Of a stretch of DNA of 64,000 nucleotides, positions 28,369 to 40,257 are shown one piece after another. Origin of the DNA: Vibrio litoralis DSM 17657. Its GTDB lineage: Bacteria; Pseudomonadota; Gammaproteobacteria; Enterobacterales; Vibrionaceae. Below the pieces are notes generated by a model. That model was given only the letters and a program-made list of their open reading frames with translations. It was not told where the DNA came from and searched no databases. Position 1 is the first letter of the stretch. Every line of letters begins with the position of its first letter. The stretch is from assembly GCF_000426765.1 (NCBI RefSeq), contig NZ_KE384566.1, positions 642,190-706,189 on the forward strand, read 5' to 3'. The position numbers were made by a program, and so were the translations under genes.

Positions 28369-28643
28369 AATGTTTAATTTTGTCTAGTCTATCGAAATTT
28401 TAGATGGCTTTGTACTCATTACTCCTTAGTTAATGATTTAATTGTCATTATAGATTATGTGGCTATTGGCGTCCTTATATTGTAACAACTCTGCTACGTT
28501 GAAGGATGACCATATAATATATAATAAATTGTGAGAAGTTATGAGTAATAATCTAATGCCTCGATATAGACTAAAATTCTCGTTGTGAATTAAAGAGCCA
28601 AGACTTTAACTAACATGAGGGTACTGATTTACAAGGAATGAAG

Positions 28644-29957
28644 ATGCTAAATAAGCTATACATTAAAGTTGTACTTGTAATTATTGTACTTAACGTATTT
28701 CTATCAATCAGTTACTACTTTTTTGGCCATGATAAAACACTGGAAATGTCGCCTAAAGTTTATCCATATAAAGTGGCATCTGATAGCGTGGTAGGAGGTA
28801 ATAGCCAAGTAAGTTTAAACCTGGATAGTGATACGCCAACCATGTCCTGTCGGCTTGTGAAAAGTGATTACCCATGGCCTTATTGTGAAATGACCATTAC
28901 TTTGTCGGACGATGTTACCCAAGGTGTTGATTTATCTGGCTATGACCGTGTATTCCTCGATATTGATTATCAAGGGGTACAAGAGAATACTGCAAAAGTT
29001 AGAGTGAATATTCGAAACTATGAGCCTAAGGTTTTTGACCCTAAAGATGATAATACGCTGAAATATAACGGGATTGAGTACCATGCTGGTTTTGCTCAAG
29101 GCGGCAAAGAAATTGGCTATGACAAGTTTCAAGTTCTGACTTGGTGGCTGTTTGATTATAATGTGGCAATTGAAGAATCTGGTGTGAAAGTGGATAACGT
29201 TTCTATGATTCAAATTGCGACAGATTCAGGTTCAGTACTCGGTGATCATACAATCACGGTGAATAAAATCATTTTTAAAGGTGACTATTTAAGCCCACAA
29301 GCTTTTGCTTTTGTTTTGCTATCAACTTGGATTGTGGCTGCATTAATATTTTTGTTTTATGAACTGTTTCAATCGAGAAAGCGCGTGCTGAAAATGGCCG
29401 CCCATGCTGAAAATTTGAATCAGTTGAATAAAGATCTAGAGACGAAATATAGCGAAGTATCCTTGATTGCCACCAAAGATGAACTGACTGGAGCATGCAA
29501 TCGTCGAGCGATTCGTGAATGGTTAGATAATCTCGCACGCCGTGTTCGATGGGGGTCGTCACGCTTATCGATGATTTATGTCGATTTGGATCACTTCAAA
29601 GCAGTAAATGATACTTTTGGTCATAATGTTGGTGACCAAGTGCTTCGTGAGTTTGCTGAGTTAGTTTATGGGAAGTTACGAGAAGATGATCGTTTAGTTC
29701 GTTGGGGTGGTGAGGAGTTTATCATTTTTTGTCCCAACTCTGATATTGAGGGAGCTTCACAGGTTGCTGAGCGTATTCGTTCGACGGTTGAAAGTTATCA
29801 ATGGCCTGAAGTTGGAATACTGACTTGCAGCTTTGGTGTCACTGAAATGGCACCTGGTGAAGGCGTGACAGAAATGATCGCTCGAGCAGATGAAGCTTTA
29901 TATCATGCCAAAAGAAACGGCCGTAATCGCGTGGAAGTATTAAAGAAGCTCATTTAA
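28644..29957 (+). CDS. membrane-bound diguanylate cyclase (GGDEF)
   Basis: The 437-aa product has an N-terminal membrane helix (residues ~5-27), a periplasmic domain of about 190 residues, a second helix (AFVLLSTWIVAALIFLFYELF, ~222-242) and a cytosolic GGDEF domain. The catalytic motif is RWGGEEF (GGEEF around residue 355), with DELTGACNRRA and DLDHFKAVNDTFGH upstream. An intact RxxD inhibitory site (REDD) lies five residues before it. The enzyme should make c-di-GMP with product feedback inhibition, in response to a periplasmic signal. AAGGA six bases upstream favours the ATG at 28644 over one at 28638. The 3' end is one base from the convergent sanA stop. Confidence 0.93.
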   Translation: MLNKLYIKVVLVIIVLNVFLSISYYFFGHDKTLEMSPKVYPYKVASDSVVGGNSQVSLNLDSDTPTMSCRLVKSDYPWPYCEMTITLSDDVTQGVDLSGYDRVFLDIDYQGVQENTAKVRVNIRNYEPKVFDPKDDNTLKYNGIEYHAGFAQGGKEIGYDKFQVLTWWLFDYNVAIEESGVKVDNVSMIQIATDSGSVLGDHTITVNKIIFKGDYLSPQAFAFVLLSTWIVAALIFLFYELFQSRKRVLKMAAHAENLNQLNKDLETKYSEVSLIATKDELTGACNRRAIREWLDNLARRVRWGSSRLSMIYVDLDHFKAVNDTFGHNVGDQVLREFAELVYGKLREDDRLVRWGGEEFIIFCPNSDIEGASQVAERIRSTVESYQWPEVGILTCSFGVTEMAPGEGVTEMIARADEALYHAKRNGRNRVEVLKKLI

Positions 29958-29958
29958 T

Positions 29959-30714
29959 CTAATTAACTTCGGGCTCATCTTCACCATTTTCTGCTTTTAA
30001 ATCAGTCGGTAAGTTGGTAGGTGAGCTTTGCAAGTTGGTCTCTTTAATCGGACTTATTGGGCCGAAAAATTTAGGTTGTGAGTGTAAAATATACAAATCT
30101 AAGAACGCTTTTGTTCTGGCAAAAACTTCACGAATACGAATGGATAAGCCGGATGTTTCAACAGGGCCGGGAACCGCTAAACATTGGGCGTTAATATGGT
30201 AATACTGAGCAATGTAGAGAGCTCGTTCACAATGAAAGTCTTGGGTAATAATCAAAAAGTTATCAGCAAGAAAAACCTCTTTTGCTCGAACGATAGAGTC
30301 GAGAGTTCTAAAACCTGCATAATCAAGATGAATATTCTCTTCTTTAATATTTGCTTTAAGCAAATCTCGCTTCATTGTCCATGGCTCGTTATAGGAGCGG
30401 TGTGCATTATCACCACTAAGTAGGAAGCTTGTTACTTTTCCTCTTCGGTGCAGTTCAATCGCCGCTTCAATTCGATGCGAGTAATAGGTATTTAAAGTAT
30501 GGCCAATATATTTGCTGGTGCCTAATACTAGTCCAAGATTGTATTGAGGAACATCCGCTATATCGTGATAAATAGCATCTTGTGTTTGCCAACTGATCAG
30601 CCGGTCGATAAGTACAATGCCACTGAGAAAGAGCACAAATACAATCCCCAGAGCGGTTAAGCTTCGGGTTAGCCATTTTAAGATTAATTGCAGTCGATCT
30701 TGGCTTATGATCAT
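29959..30714 (-). CDS. sanA: SanA-like envelope protein (DUF218 family)
   Basis: The product (251 aa from the ATG at 30714) has one N-terminal membrane helix (LTALGIVFVLFLSGIVLIDRL) and a DUF218 domain. Within that domain NLGLVLGTSKYIG, LLSGDNAHRSYNEPWTM, DYAGFRTLDSIVRAKEVF and ITQDFHCERALYIA closely follow E. coli SanA. SanA mutants become vancomycin-sensitive at high temperature, implying a role in envelope integrity. The C-terminal tail beyond the domain is Pro/Glu-rich and variable. The frame extends to a GTG at 30774; the start choice is uncertain because neither has a good ribosome binding site. Confidence 0.88.
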   Translation of the reverse strand: MIISQDRLQLILKWLTRSLTALGIVFVLFLSGIVLIDRLISWQTQDAIYHDIADVPQYNLGLVLGTSKYIGHTLNTYYSHRIEAAIELHRRGKVTSFLLSGDNAHRSYNEPWTMKRDLLKANIKEENIHLDYAGFRTLDSIVRAKEVFLADNFLIITQDFHCERALYIAQYYHINAQCLAVPGPVETSGLSIRIREVFARTKAFLDLYILHSQPKFFGPISPIKETNLQSSPTNLPTDLKAENGEDEPEVN

Positions 30715-30873
30715 AGAGCTATAAACTATGCTCGAGAGCGGTGAAAAATAAGTTTGTTCCACATAAAAAACCACGGTTTATTGTCATGTTAGCATCCATA
30801 CCATATTACCTGTTATGTGGGGTACTTTTAGACGTTTGATAATAGCAGCGTAATTAGACGGTGAAAAATAAAA

Positions 30874-30906
30874 AAGCCCACTTTGTTTAAATATTAAAGT
30901 GGGCTT
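30874..30906 (-). terminator. terminator downstream of maeA (beyond the ERIC-type repeat)
   Basis: AAGCCCACTTT pairs perfectly with AAAGTGGGCTT across an 11-nt loop. On the minus strand a T run follows (complement of the A run at 30866-30875), so it suits maeA transcripts that have read through the ERIC-type repeat. Confidence 0.8.
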
Positions 30907-30943
30907 ACATTCGCTTGTTATTATTGTTTAATTTATCAGCATC

Positions 30944-31070
30944 TATACCCTTCGTACTTGAAGCTGCATCTTTGTTGACTACGTTCATTCGCCCAATCAC
31001 ATAGGCGAGCTATGCTCATGGGCCCTCATTCACTTGTCTCCTCACTGCAACTCCAATTACTTTGGGTATA
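30944..31070. repeat. ERIC-type intergenic repeat, 127 bp
   Basis: It is exactly 127 bp, bounded by TATACCC and GGGTATA, with the paired inner ends CTTCGTACTTGAAGCTGCA and TGCAACTCCAATTACTTTG. Its reverse complement follows the enterobacterial ERIC pattern (TATACCC...GTTGCAG...GTGAATGA...CCCATGAG...TGCAGCTTCAAGTACGAAGGGTATA). It lies just downstream of maeA and would be present in its 3' untranslated RNA as a long hairpin. Confidence 0.9.
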
Positions 31071-31100
31071 AGCTGCATTTTAAACTTTATAGCGAGCTGG

Positions 31101-32789
31101 TTAGAATGCAGTACGTTTATAGCGACGATATTCTGGTTGCCAAAAGCCATTTTCAATTGCCGCTTCAATCGCATCATCTGTGATTGAAAGCGCCACACCT
31201 TGCTCGATGGCTTTTTTCGCTACAGCAAAAGCAATTTTCTTCGACACCGTATGAATTTCTTCTAGCGGTGGCAGCAGTGCCCCTTTACCTTTTAAGGCTA
31301 ATGGTGAACAGGTCGCAAGCGCACGGCTTGATTCCATCAACATTTCATCGGTAACACGTGATGCAGAAACCGCAAGTACCCCTAGACCAATCCCTGGGAA
31401 GATATAGCTATTGTTACATTGGGCGATTGGGTAATCCTTGCCTTCAAATTTCACTGGCGCAAATGGGCTGCCTGTTGCGATCAGCGCCTTACCATTTGTC
31501 CATTGGAAAATATCTTGTGGAGTCCCTTCAACTCGACTTGTTGGGTTGGAAAGGGGGAAGATAATAGGGCGCTCACAATGTGCATGCATAGTTTCAATGA
31601 CTTCTTGGCTGAATAAGCCAGGTACGCCAGATACGCCGATTAATACCGTTGGTTTAGCATTACGCATTACATCTAATAGAGAGTAGCCTTGATCTTCACT
31701 TTGCCACTTTTCTAGGTGTTTATTTTTTTGAACGAGTCGCTGTTGGAAATCAAGAAGGTTTTTCATACCTTGTTGCAGTAAGCCCCAACGGTCTACCATG
31801 TATACTTGAGCGCGGGCTTGTTCATCGGTTAATCCTTCTGACACCATTTGCGCGATAATTGCTTCTGCAATACCACAACCAGCAGAACCTGCACCAACAA
31901 AGGTGACTCGTTGCTCAGAAAGCTTACTCCCTGCCGCATGACAAGCCGCGATTAATGAGCCAACGGTGACCGCAGCCGTACCTTGAATATCATCATTAAA
32001 GCAGCACACTTTATCTTTATAGCGCTCAAGTAACGGCATGGCATTTTTCTGCGCAAAGTCTTCGAACTGAATAAGAGCATCAGGCCAGCGGCGTTTGATA
32101 GCTTGCATGAAATCATCGACAAATTTGTCATATTCTGCGCCAGTAATACGCGGATGACGCCAGCCCATGTACATAGGATCGGCAAGACGTTGCGGATTAT
32201 TGGTACCCACATCGAGCACGATAGGCAGAGTATAAGCCGGACTGATCCCACCACAGGCGGTGTAAAGAGAAAGCTTACCGATTGGAATACCCATACCGCC
32301 GATACCTTGGTCACCAAGACCCAAAATACGTTCACCATCGGTGACTACGATCACTTTTACATTTTGGCTGGTGGCGTTGTTAACCAAATCGTCAATACGA
32401 TCACGGTTTGGATAAGAAATAAATAAGCCACGGCCACGGCGATAGATATTCGAGAAATTTTCACAAGCCGCGCCTACCGTTGGCGTGTAGATAATCGGCA
32501 TCATTTCAGAGATATGATTTTGCACTAAACGGTAGAAGAGTGTTTCGTTGGTATCTTGAATGTTACGTAGATAAATGTGCTTATCCATATCACTTTCGAA
32601 TGCTTGATATTGTAGATAGGCACGCTCTACTTGTTCTTGAATGGTTTCTGTTGCTTCAGGTAGTAACCCTTCAAGGTTGAATTCTTTTCGTTCTTCAAAG
32701 GTAAAACCACTACCTTTATTTAGAAGAGGGGTGGCCATTAATACTGGGCCTGCGTAGGTAATATATAGGGGACGTTTATCGTTATTCAT
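31101..32789 (-). CDS. maeA: NAD-dependent malic enzyme
   Basis: The 562-aa product has the malic enzyme signatures [53 protein letters not shown], and [16 protein letters not shown] with the metal-binding aspartates. [14 protein letters not shown] is the NAD-binding site and [10 protein letters not shown] is a downstream conserved segment. It oxidatively decarboxylates malate to pyruvate in gluconeogenic growth. The length equals E. coli MaeA/SfcA (565). The 3' end is followed by an ERIC-type repeat and then a terminator; the 288-bp upstream gap should hold its promoter. Confidence 0.97.
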   Translation of the reverse strand: MNNDKRPLYITYAGPVLMATPLLNKGSGFTFEERKEFNLEGLLPEATETIQEQVERAYLQYQAFESDMDKHIYLRNIQDTNETLFYRLVQNHISEMMPIIYTPTVGAACENFSNIYRRGRGLFISYPNRDRIDDLVNNATSQNVKVIVVTDGERILGLGDQGIGGMGIPIGKLSLYTACGGISPAYTLPIVLDVGTNNPQRLADPMYMGWRHPRITGAEYDKFVDDFMQAIKRRWPDALIQFEDFAQKNAMPLLERYKDKVCCFNDDIQGTAAVTVGSLIAACHAAGSKLSEQRVTFVGAGSAGCGIAEAIIAQMVSEGLTDEQARAQVYMVDRWGLLQQGMKNLLDFQQRLVQKNKHLEKWQSEDQGYSLLDVMRNAKPTVLIGVSGVPGLFSQEVIETMHAHCERPIIFPLSNPTSRVEGTPQDIFQWTNGKALIATGSPFAPVKFEGKDYPIAQCNNSYIFPGIGLGVLAVSASRVTDEMLMESSRALATCSPLALKGKGALLPPLEEIHTVSKKIAFAVAKKAIEQGVALSITDDAIEAAIENGFWQPEYRRYKRTAF

Positions 32790-33077
32790 TGTCGGACTCT
32801 TTTTCTACGAGCAAAATTTGCTTGGTTCGGAACAGAAACAGTATAGCGCTATATTAAAATGCACATAGTAATTGTAAACAATCTTTCTGTAATGTTTGGC
32901 TTTAGCGCACAGAAAATTGATTTTAACTTCTGGCTTAAGAGAAGGTGAAAATGATGGAATGTTATTTAATTGTTTGTTTTTAAATCAATTGTGTGGTTTT
33001 TGTTAGGTTTTCAAATTGAAGTCTTCTAGGTACAAAAAAACTAAATTTTGTATACAGTTTTGTTGGTTTTTCTGTTT

Positions 33078-33779
33078 TTAATCGAAAAAGTCTAATTGCT
33101 GACGAATATTAGAGTACCACTGTAAGGGCAATTGAGCTTGCGTAGGATCGCTTTGCTGCATGCGTGAATAGTGGGTGAGTGTCTTTTGCAGATAGCGCTT
33201 ATTCAGTTCGGCTTGTTCTTGATTGGAATAGTACCAAATCTGCTCACCAACGGGATGAATGTTATCTTGCGGACTTTGAGGAGCCTCGTGAGACACATGA
33301 AGAATTTCATAATATCGACCGTTATCTTCGATAAGCTTTTCTTGCTTTAAGCTCATATTTAAATTGATTAAGGTTTGACGCAGGTTAAATTGTTGGTAAA
33401 CCGGACACAATAGGTAGTCGATCTCTAAGTGAGAATATTGCTGCTGCAACGCTTGAACAAACTCCATCATTAAATCGCCACCCACACCTGCAATGATGAC
33501 CAGTTGTTTACCGGAATACTTTTCTAGCGGGAGTGTTTTGACATCTTGACAGTAGACTTGCCATTGAGAGAGGCTGTTGTGAAAGAATTGCTCTAAGCGT
33601 GCTTGCACTAATGAGGTTAACTCGGGAACGATATCGACAAAGTGAATAAACGGAGCTGCTTGGCGTTGTAGCAATGCCGCGCCTAGAAAACCGTGGTCAC
33701 AGCAGCAATCCCATATATGTTGGTAATCCTGCTTTGAGATCATAGATTCAATATGTTGTAGACGTTTACTTAGCTTCAC
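33078..33779 (-). CDS. TrmK-like tRNA (adenine-N1)-methyltransferase family protein (DUF633)
   Basis: The product (about 233 aa) begins KLSKRLQHIESMI and has an SAM-binding motif I variant (WDCCCDHGFLGAALL), followed by FVDIVPELTSLVQARLE and IIAGVGGDLMMEFV, the order typical of the TrmK/DUF633 family. In Bacillus TrmK methylates A22 of tRNA; the vibrio homologue is untested. The frame is open to a TTG at 33794, but the GTG at 33779 has GAGAAGA upstream and suits the family start. Motif I has CCC where most relatives have DIGT, which is unusual. It is transcribed alone. Confidence 0.78.
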   Translation of the reverse strand: MKLSKRLQHIESMISKQDYQHIWDCCCDHGFLGAALLQRQAAPFIHFVDIVPELTSLVQARLEQFFHNSLSQWQVYCQDVKTLPLEKYSGKQLVIIAGVGGDLMMEFVQALQQQYSHLEIDYLLCPVYQQFNLRQTLINLNMSLKQEKLIEDNGRYYEILHVSHEAPQSPQDNIHPVGEQIWYYSNQEQAELNKRYLQKTLTHYSRMQQSDPTQAQLPLQWYSNIRQQLDFFD

Positions 33780-33943
33780 GATTCTTCTCGTCAATTTTAT
33801 CGGTCAGCATTGTACTGTGTTATTAGGGATAGGTGTAGGTGGTTCATATCATTTGACTATTACTTCGTCTAATATCTGTTGTGAGCACCACTTTCTAGAC
33901 GTAATTTCACTTAGTTAATTGATTAATAAATAAAGGAATAGAT

Positions 33944-34675
33944 ATGACCAATGTATCCTCCAATAATAAAACGATTCCAGCACTGTTACTCGGCGCATTT
34001 ATTTGTATTGGGCTGGCTTTGTTAGGCTACCAACTAGGATCGGCCGCTATTGAATATAAACAATACGAACGCAGCGTGAACGTGAAAGGGCTGGCAGAGA
34101 AAGAAGTCGAGGCCGATGTGGTGATTTGGCCGATCCAATTTACCTTAGCCAATAATGACTTATCTGCGCTGTATAATGAGGTTGATAAAAGCACCGAAAA
34201 AATTAAAGCCTTTCTTTTGCTAAAAGGCGTCTCTCCCGAGGCAATCAGTTTTAGTGCTCCAGCCATTGTTGATAAATCGGCTCAACAGTGGGGTGATAAT
34301 TCTCGCGCTGAATTTCGTTATTCCGCTAATCAAACCGTGACGGTTTACTCAAATAAAATCGATATCGTGCGTAATGTCATGGCTGAAATGTCAGAACTTG
34401 GCAAGCAAGGAATTGTGTTCAGTGGAGATAGTTATTCATCTCAGCCTGAATATATCTTCACTGGCCTGAACGAAATCAAACCATCCATGATTGAAGAAGC
34501 GACCAAAAATGCCCGCGTAGTGGCGGAAAAGTTTGCCAAAGATTCTGATAGCCAACTAGGTAAAATAAAACGAGCATCACAAGGTCAATTTACCATTTCA
34601 CCAAGAGATAAAAACACACCTTATATCAAAAAGATCCGTGTGGTTTCTACGGTACAATATTACCTTTCAGATTAA
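33944..34675 (+). CDS. SIMPL (DUF541) domain periplasmic protein
   Basis: The 243-aa product has a hydrophobic N-terminal segment (IPALLLGAFICIGLALLGYQLGSA) that serves as signal anchor, then a DUF541/SIMPL domain with the typical start RSVNVKGLAEKEVEADVVIWPI and the internal KIDIVRNVMAEMSELGKQGI. Members are periplasmic or membrane-anchored proteins linked loosely to oxidative stress (YggE-like); the function is unknown. AAAGGAAT precedes the start. The Nudix gene follows 32 bp downstream and is probably co-transcribed. Confidence 0.85.
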   Translation: MTNVSSNNKTIPALLLGAFICIGLALLGYQLGSAAIEYKQYERSVNVKGLAEKEVEADVVIWPIQFTLANNDLSALYNEVDKSTEKIKAFLLLKGVSPEAISFSAPAIVDKSAQQWGDNSRAEFRYSANQTVTVYSNKIDIVRNVMAEMSELGKQGIVFSGDSYSSQPEYIFTGLNEIKPSMIEEATKNARVVAEKFAKDSDSQLGKIKRASQGQFTISPRDKNTPYIKKIRVVSTVQYYLSD

Positions 34676-34707
34676 ATAAACTGCGGATAAATACGAAAGG
34701 CATAATA

Positions 34708-35247
34708 ATGAATGAAATAAAAACCCTGCATTCCGAAGTGGTTTACCAAAACAAATGGATGACAGTTCGCGAAGATAAAATTGAACGACCAAGCGGTGCG
34801 AAAGGTATTTATGGCGTGGTCGAAAAGCCTGATTTTGTGGTGATTTTACCGATCCAAAATGATGAGGTTTACCTTGTTGAGCAATATCGCTATGCGGTTA
34901 AACAGCGTCTATTAGAGTTTCCTCAAGGCGCATGGGAAAGTAACCCAGATGCCGACCCTGTCGTTTTAGCCGCCGGTGAGTTAAAAGAAGAAACTGGCCT
35001 AGTGGCAGGTAATATGGTTTATGTTGGTTTTCAATACCTTGCTTATGGTTATTCCAATCAAGGCTACCATATCTATCTAGCAACCGATTTAACGCAAACA
35101 GAACGCAACCTAGATCCGGAAGAAGAAGGGTTAGTGGCCAAGAAAATACCGATTACTGAATTTGAACAAAAGATCATTTCGGGAGAAATTAAAGATGCTT
35201 CAACCGTTAATGCTTATGGTTTAGCTAAGTTGAAAGGGTTGATTTAG
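34708..35247 (+). CDS. Nudix hydrolase (ADP-sugar pyrophosphatase-like)
   Basis: The 179-aa protein has the layout of ADP-ribose/ADP-sugar pyrophosphatases: an N-terminal beta strand region (VVYQNKWMTVREDKIERPSG), then VEQYRYAVKQRLLEFPQGAWE and the Nudix box ending GELKEETGL. The box spacing is one residue longer than the canonical form and the usual Arg before Glu is Gly; a subgroup with PQGxWE...ADP has this form. The expected reaction is hydrolysis of an NDP-linked metabolite. It follows the SIMPL gene on the same strand and is ended by a bidirectional terminator. Confidence 0.88.
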   Translation: MNEIKTLHSEVVYQNKWMTVREDKIERPSGAKGIYGVVEKPDFVVILPIQNDEVYLVEQYRYAVKQRLLEFPQGAWESNPDADPVVLAAGELKEETGLVAGNMVYVGFQYLAYGYSNQGYHIYLATDLTQTERNLDPEEEGLVAKKIPITEFEQKIISGEIKDASTVNAYGLAKLKGLI

Positions 35248-35272
35248 CGCGTTAATGACTTAGAAAAATATA

Positions 35273-35310
35273 AAGCCAATAAGAGCGGGTTACTTTCACT
35301 TATTGGCTTT
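35273..35310. terminator. bidirectional terminator between the Nudix and sugar-dehydrogenase-like genes
   Basis: AAGCCAATAAG pairs perfectly with CTTATTGGCTT across a 16-nt loop, with A and T tracts outside, between two convergent genes. Confidence 0.88.
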
Positions 35311-35334
35311 GATTTTAAGATTGATATTCGAATG

Positions 35335-36483
35335 TTATTTTTTAGGCTTTAATTGATACAACCTCCCAGAATCCGTTGAGAAATAAACCAAGCCTTTCTC
35401 ATCGATTGTTATATCTCGAACTCTTTCGTTCAGATCTTCAACCAAGCGAATTTCATCTTTTACTTGGTTATCAGGTGTTAATGAAACCATATTAATGTGA
35501 GTTTTTACGAGAGCGCCAATCAATAAATTTCCTTGCCATTGTGGGAAAGTATCGCCGTTATAAATCACCGCAGAACCTGGTGCGATAGAGGGAACATAAA
35601 CCATGATAGGGGCTTCGATACCAGGTAGAGTTTCTGCTTCACCTACATCAAGTGGTCCCCAGTACTCCTTGCCGTGAGAAGTTTTTGCCCAACCATAATT
35701 TAGCCCGGGTTTGATAATGTTAATTTCATCGCCGCCACGTGGGCCATGCTCAACTTCCCATAATATTTTTCGGTTTGAATCGTAAACTAAACCTTGTGGA
35801 TTACGATGACCATAGCTCCATATCGCTTCATTACCTTGTTTCGTTTTAATAAATGGATTGTCTTGTGGCACTGAACCATCAATGTTTAATCGCAAAATAG
35901 CCGCGGCTTGGTTATCCATATTTTGGCCGTTATCACGATTACCGCGATCGCCTACGCCAAAGAACACATGACCCTTGTCATTAAAGGTAATGCGGCTACC
36001 AAAGTGTTTACCGCTGTCATCGGCTGAATCAGTGACGAGCAGATCTTGCCATTGGGTTAAGGCTTTATTGGTGATATCTAATTGAGCTCTAGCTAGAGTG
36101 GTTGCAGAATTGCCATCTTGCAGCGGTTTCACGTAGGTAAAGTAAAACCAAGTTTGCTTATTTGAATCGATATAACGAGCGACATCTAACAAACCGCCTT
36201 GACCAGAAACTTTGATGTCAGGTAGGCCAGATATTTCAGATTTTTGTTTGGTAGTGACGTCTAGTAAGTAAACATGGCCACTACGTTCTGTCATCAATAG
36301 TTGATTTTCACTTACCCAATCCATCCCCCAAATGACGCCTAGTTTATCGGCCACTATTTGGGTGGTGTAACCTTGCTGCTCTTCAGGTGGCTCTTGACCG
36401 TTAGCTATGGAAGAGAAAGTGGCAATCGAGCTAAATAACAGTAATGAAGAGTAACGTTTGCACTGAGACAGTAAAGGTAGCAT
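35335..36483 (-). CDS. PQQ-dependent sugar dehydrogenase family protein (YliI/Asd-like)
   Basis: The product (382 aa from the ATG at 36483) has a signal peptide (SLLLFSSIATFSSIANG) and a six-bladed propeller of the glucose/sorbosone dehydrogenase family. Visible pieces are VIWGMDWVSENQLLMTERSG, SGQGGLLDVA, FGVGDRGNRDNGQN, SYGHRNPQGL, WEVEHGPRGGDEIN and the KPGLNYGW stretch. E. coli YliI is a periplasmic aldose dehydrogenase using PQQ; E. coli-type organisms need external PQQ. Upstream in-frame starts exist, but this one gives a proper signal peptide and follows GAGAGAA. It is transcribed alone. Confidence 0.88.
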   Translation of the reverse strand: MLPLLSQCKRYSSLLLFSSIATFSSIANGQEPPEEQQGYTTQIVADKLGVIWGMDWVSENQLLMTERSGHVYLLDVTTKQKSEISGLPDIKVSGQGGLLDVARYIDSNKQTWFYFTYVKPLQDGNSATTLARAQLDITNKALTQWQDLLVTDSADDSGKHFGSRITFNDKGHVFFGVGDRGNRDNGQNMDNQAAAILRLNIDGSVPQDNPFIKTKQGNEAIWSYGHRNPQGLVYDSNRKILWEVEHGPRGGDEINIIKPGLNYGWAKTSHGKEYWGPLDVGEAETLPGIEAPIMVYVPSIAPGSAVIYNGDTFPQWQGNLLIGALVKTHINMVSLTPDNQVKDEIRLVEDLNERVRDITIDEKGLVYFSTDSGRLYQLKPKK

Positions 36484-36787
36484 TAGTATAATTCTCTCGA
36501 TGTTGAATGGGGGAATATTCATACTCTGGACAGTAAATGAATAAAAATCGAGCGTGAAATCGTAAATAGACATGACAAATAAATTATGGATAAAAATAAA
36601 GCCGTATTTAATAGGATTTCAGTTTGGCTTTATGGGCTGCATTCATTACTATATAGGGCTATTTTCACTGGCTTTTTATCATGATGAGCAAGATTGCCAT
36701 TTTGCATAACTTTTTAATGCACGGATTGTTGTCAAAATGATTAGTGATAAAGATGTTGAGCAAAATGGCAGATGTTAAGCCAATTAG

Positions 36788-37813
<1,026 letters not shown>

Positions 37814-37831
37814 CCGAGAGGATTAATCACA

Positions 37832-40234
37832 ATGAAATTCAACGAATCATGGCTTCGTGAGTGGGTTAACCCAGCGGTTGAAACTGACGAATTAACACAT
37901 CAAATTACAATGGCTGGCCTAGAAGTCGATGACGTACTTCCAGTTGCTGGCAGCTTTACTGGCGTAAAAGTGGGTAAAGTAGTGGAGTGTGGTCAACACC
38001 CAGATGCTGACAAATTACGAGTCACTAAAGTAGATGTTGGCGCAGAAGAATTATTAGACATCGTTTGTGGCGCACCAAACTGTCGCGAAGGCTTAACTGT
38101 CGCGGTTGCAACGGTAGGCGCAGTGCTTCCAGGTGATTTCAAAATCAAGAAAGCTAAGCTACGTGGTCAACCATCACACGGCATGCTGTGTTCATTTACT
38201 GAACTTGGTATCGACGTAGAATCTGACGGCATCATGGAATTGGCAGAAGATGCCGTTATCGGTACGGATTTCCGTGAATTTTTAGGTCTAGATGATGTCA
38301 CTATCGATGTTGATCTAACGGCAAACCGCGCAGATTGTTTCAGCGTTCGTGGTATGGCTCGTGAAGTTGGCGTATTAAACCGCGCTGATGTCACTGAACC
38401 TTCAGTCAATGCAATTGCTCCTGCAATTGATGACACTGTTTCAATTGAAGTAAAAGCACCAGCTGCGTGTCCACGTTACCTTGGTCGTGTGGTTAAGAAT
38501 GTGAATGCTCAAGCGCAAACGCCACTTTGGATGCAAGAAAAACTGCGCCGTTGTGGTATTCGTTCTATCGATCCTGTGGTTGATATCACTAATTTCGTTC
38601 TATTAGAGCAAGGCCAGCCAATGCACGCGTTTGATCTTGCTAAGATTGAAGGCGGTATCGTGGTTCGTATGGCTGAGCAAGACGAGAAGCTAACACTACT
38701 TGATGGTACTGAAGCGAAATTAAACGCAGATACTTTAGTGGTTGCAGATCACAATAAAGCTTTGGCTATCGCAGGTATCTTCGGTGGTGAAGAATCTGGC
38801 GTAACCGCTGAGACTAAAGATGTACTGCTTGAGTGTGCATTCTTCGCACCGGATCATATCCGTGGTCGCGCTCGTAGCTATGGTCTACATACCGATTCTT
38901 CAATGCGTTTTGAGCGTGGTGTGGATTACGCACTGCAAGCAAGCGCAATGGAACGTGCAACTGAACTGCTTGTTGAAATCTGTGGCGGTGAAGTAGCGCC
39001 GGTTGTAACGGTTGAATCTGAAGCTGATTTACCTAAGCCAAACAAAGTAGCATTACGTCGCACTAAACTGGATAACCTATTAGGTCACCATATTGCCGAT
39101 AGCGATGTGGTTGAAATCTTAGAGCGTCTAGGTATGACAGTTGAAGCGACTTCTCTTGAAAACGGTGCAGAAGGCTGGACTGCAGTTGCTCCGACATGGC
39201 GTTTTGATATCGCAATTGAGCAAGATTTGATTGAAGAAGTCGGCCGTATCTACGGTTACGACAACATTCCAAATCAAGCACCAGTTGCTGCACTTAGCAT
39301 GAACGATCATAAAGAAGCGAACCTGCCTCTTAAACGTGTACGTAACCTTTTAGTTGACCGTGGTTTCCAAGAAGCAATTACTTACAGCTTCGTTGAACCT
39401 GAACAACAAAAACTGATCGTACCGGGTGTTGAGCCGTTAATTCTACCGTTCCCAATTTCAGTAGAAATGTCAGCGATGCGTCTTGGTTTAATCCAAGGTC
39501 TATTAAACACCGTTGTTCACAACCAAAAACGTCAGCAACCACGCGTTCGTTTATTCGAATACGGTTTACGTTTTATTCCTTGTGAATCTGCTGAAAATGG
39601 CATGCGTCAAGAGCCTATGCTGGCAGGTGTTATTGCGGGGACTCGCGCTGAAGAGCATTGGGACATTGAAACTAACACAGTTGATTTCTTTGACCTGAAA
39701 GGCGATTTAGAAGCGGTTCTTGAACTGACTTCAAATGAAATAGCGTACAGCTTTGAACCTGTTAGTCATCCTGCGCTACACCCAGGTCAATCAGCAGCGA
39801 TTGTTGTTGATGGCGAACCTGTTGGTGTTATTGGTACGGTTCACCCTGAGCTTGAGCGTAAGTTTGGCTTAAATGGTCGTACTATCGTATTTGAAATTGA
39901 ATGGTCAGCGATTGATTCACGTGTGATCCCAGAAGCAGTAAGCTTATCTAAATTCCCAGCTAACCGTCGTGATATTGCGGTTGTTGTGAAAGAAGACGTG
40001 GCAAGTGGTGACATTGTTAACGCATGTCTTGCTAACGGTGGTGAACTTCTGACTGGTGCGAAACTGTTTGATGTGTACCGAGGCAAAGGTGTAGAAGAAG
40101 GCAATAAGAGCCTAGCGATCGCCCTAAGCTTACAGTCAACTGAGCGTACATTGGAAGATGCCGATATTGCAGCTTCTGTTGACGCGATTGTTGCAGCATT
40201 GACTGAACAATTTGGTGCTACATTACGCGATTAA
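37832..40234 (+). CDS. pheT: phenylalanyl-tRNA synthetase beta subunit
   Basis: The 800-aa product begins [19 protein letters not shown] and has the EMAP/OB tRNA-binding domain ([22 protein letters not shown], ~45-150), the B3/B4 editing domain ([18 protein letters not shown], then the 250-400 region), the B5 domain, catalytic-like core ([13 protein letters not shown]) and the C-terminal anticodon-binding fold ([17 protein letters not shown]). It is the structural and editing subunit of phenylalanyl-tRNA synthetase. A strong terminator follows. ihfA, the usual downstream neighbour, is not adjacent here but 16.7 kb away. Confidence 0.98.
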   Translation: MKFNESWLREWVNPAVETDELTHQITMAGLEVDDVLPVAGSFTGVKVGKVVECGQHPDADKLRVTKVDVGAEELLDIVCGAPNCREGLTVAVATVGAVLPGDFKIKKAKLRGQPSHGMLCSFTELGIDVESDGIMELAEDAVIGTDFREFLGLDDVTIDVDLTANRADCFSVRGMAREVGVLNRADVTEPSVNAIAPAIDDTVSIEVKAPAACPRYLGRVVKNVNAQAQTPLWMQEKLRRCGIRSIDPVVDITNFVLLEQGQPMHAFDLAKIEGGIVVRMAEQDEKLTLLDGTEAKLNADTLVVADHNKALAIAGIFGGEESGVTAETKDVLLECAFFAPDHIRGRARSYGLHTDSSMRFERGVDYALQASAMERATELLVEICGGEVAPVVTVESEADLPKPNKVALRRTKLDNLLGHHIADSDVVEILERLGMTVEATSLENGAEGWTAVAPTWRFDIAIEQDLIEEVGRIYGYDNIPNQAPVAALSMNDHKEANLPLKRVRNLLVDRGFQEAITYSFVEPEQQKLIVPGVEPLILPFPISVEMSAMRLGLIQGLLNTVVHNQKRQQPRVRLFEYGLRFIPCESAENGMRQEPMLAGVIAGTRAEEHWDIETNTVDFFDLKGDLEAVLELTSNEIAYSFEPVSHPALHPGQSAAIVVDGEPVGVIGTVHPELERKFGLNGRTIVFEIEWSAIDSRVIPEAVSLSKFPANRRDIAVVVKEDVASGDIVNACLANGGELLTGAKLFDVYRGKGVEEGNKSLAIALSLQSTERTLEDADIAASVDAIVAALTEQFGATLRD

Positions 40235-40257
40235 TGTGATTTTTAATTGAGTATATG

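Noticed and set aside
36632..36709. 25-codon ORF upstream of pheS as a PheM-like attenuation leader
   Set aside because: It has only three scattered Phe codons, no Phe run, and no terminator hairpin between it and pheS.
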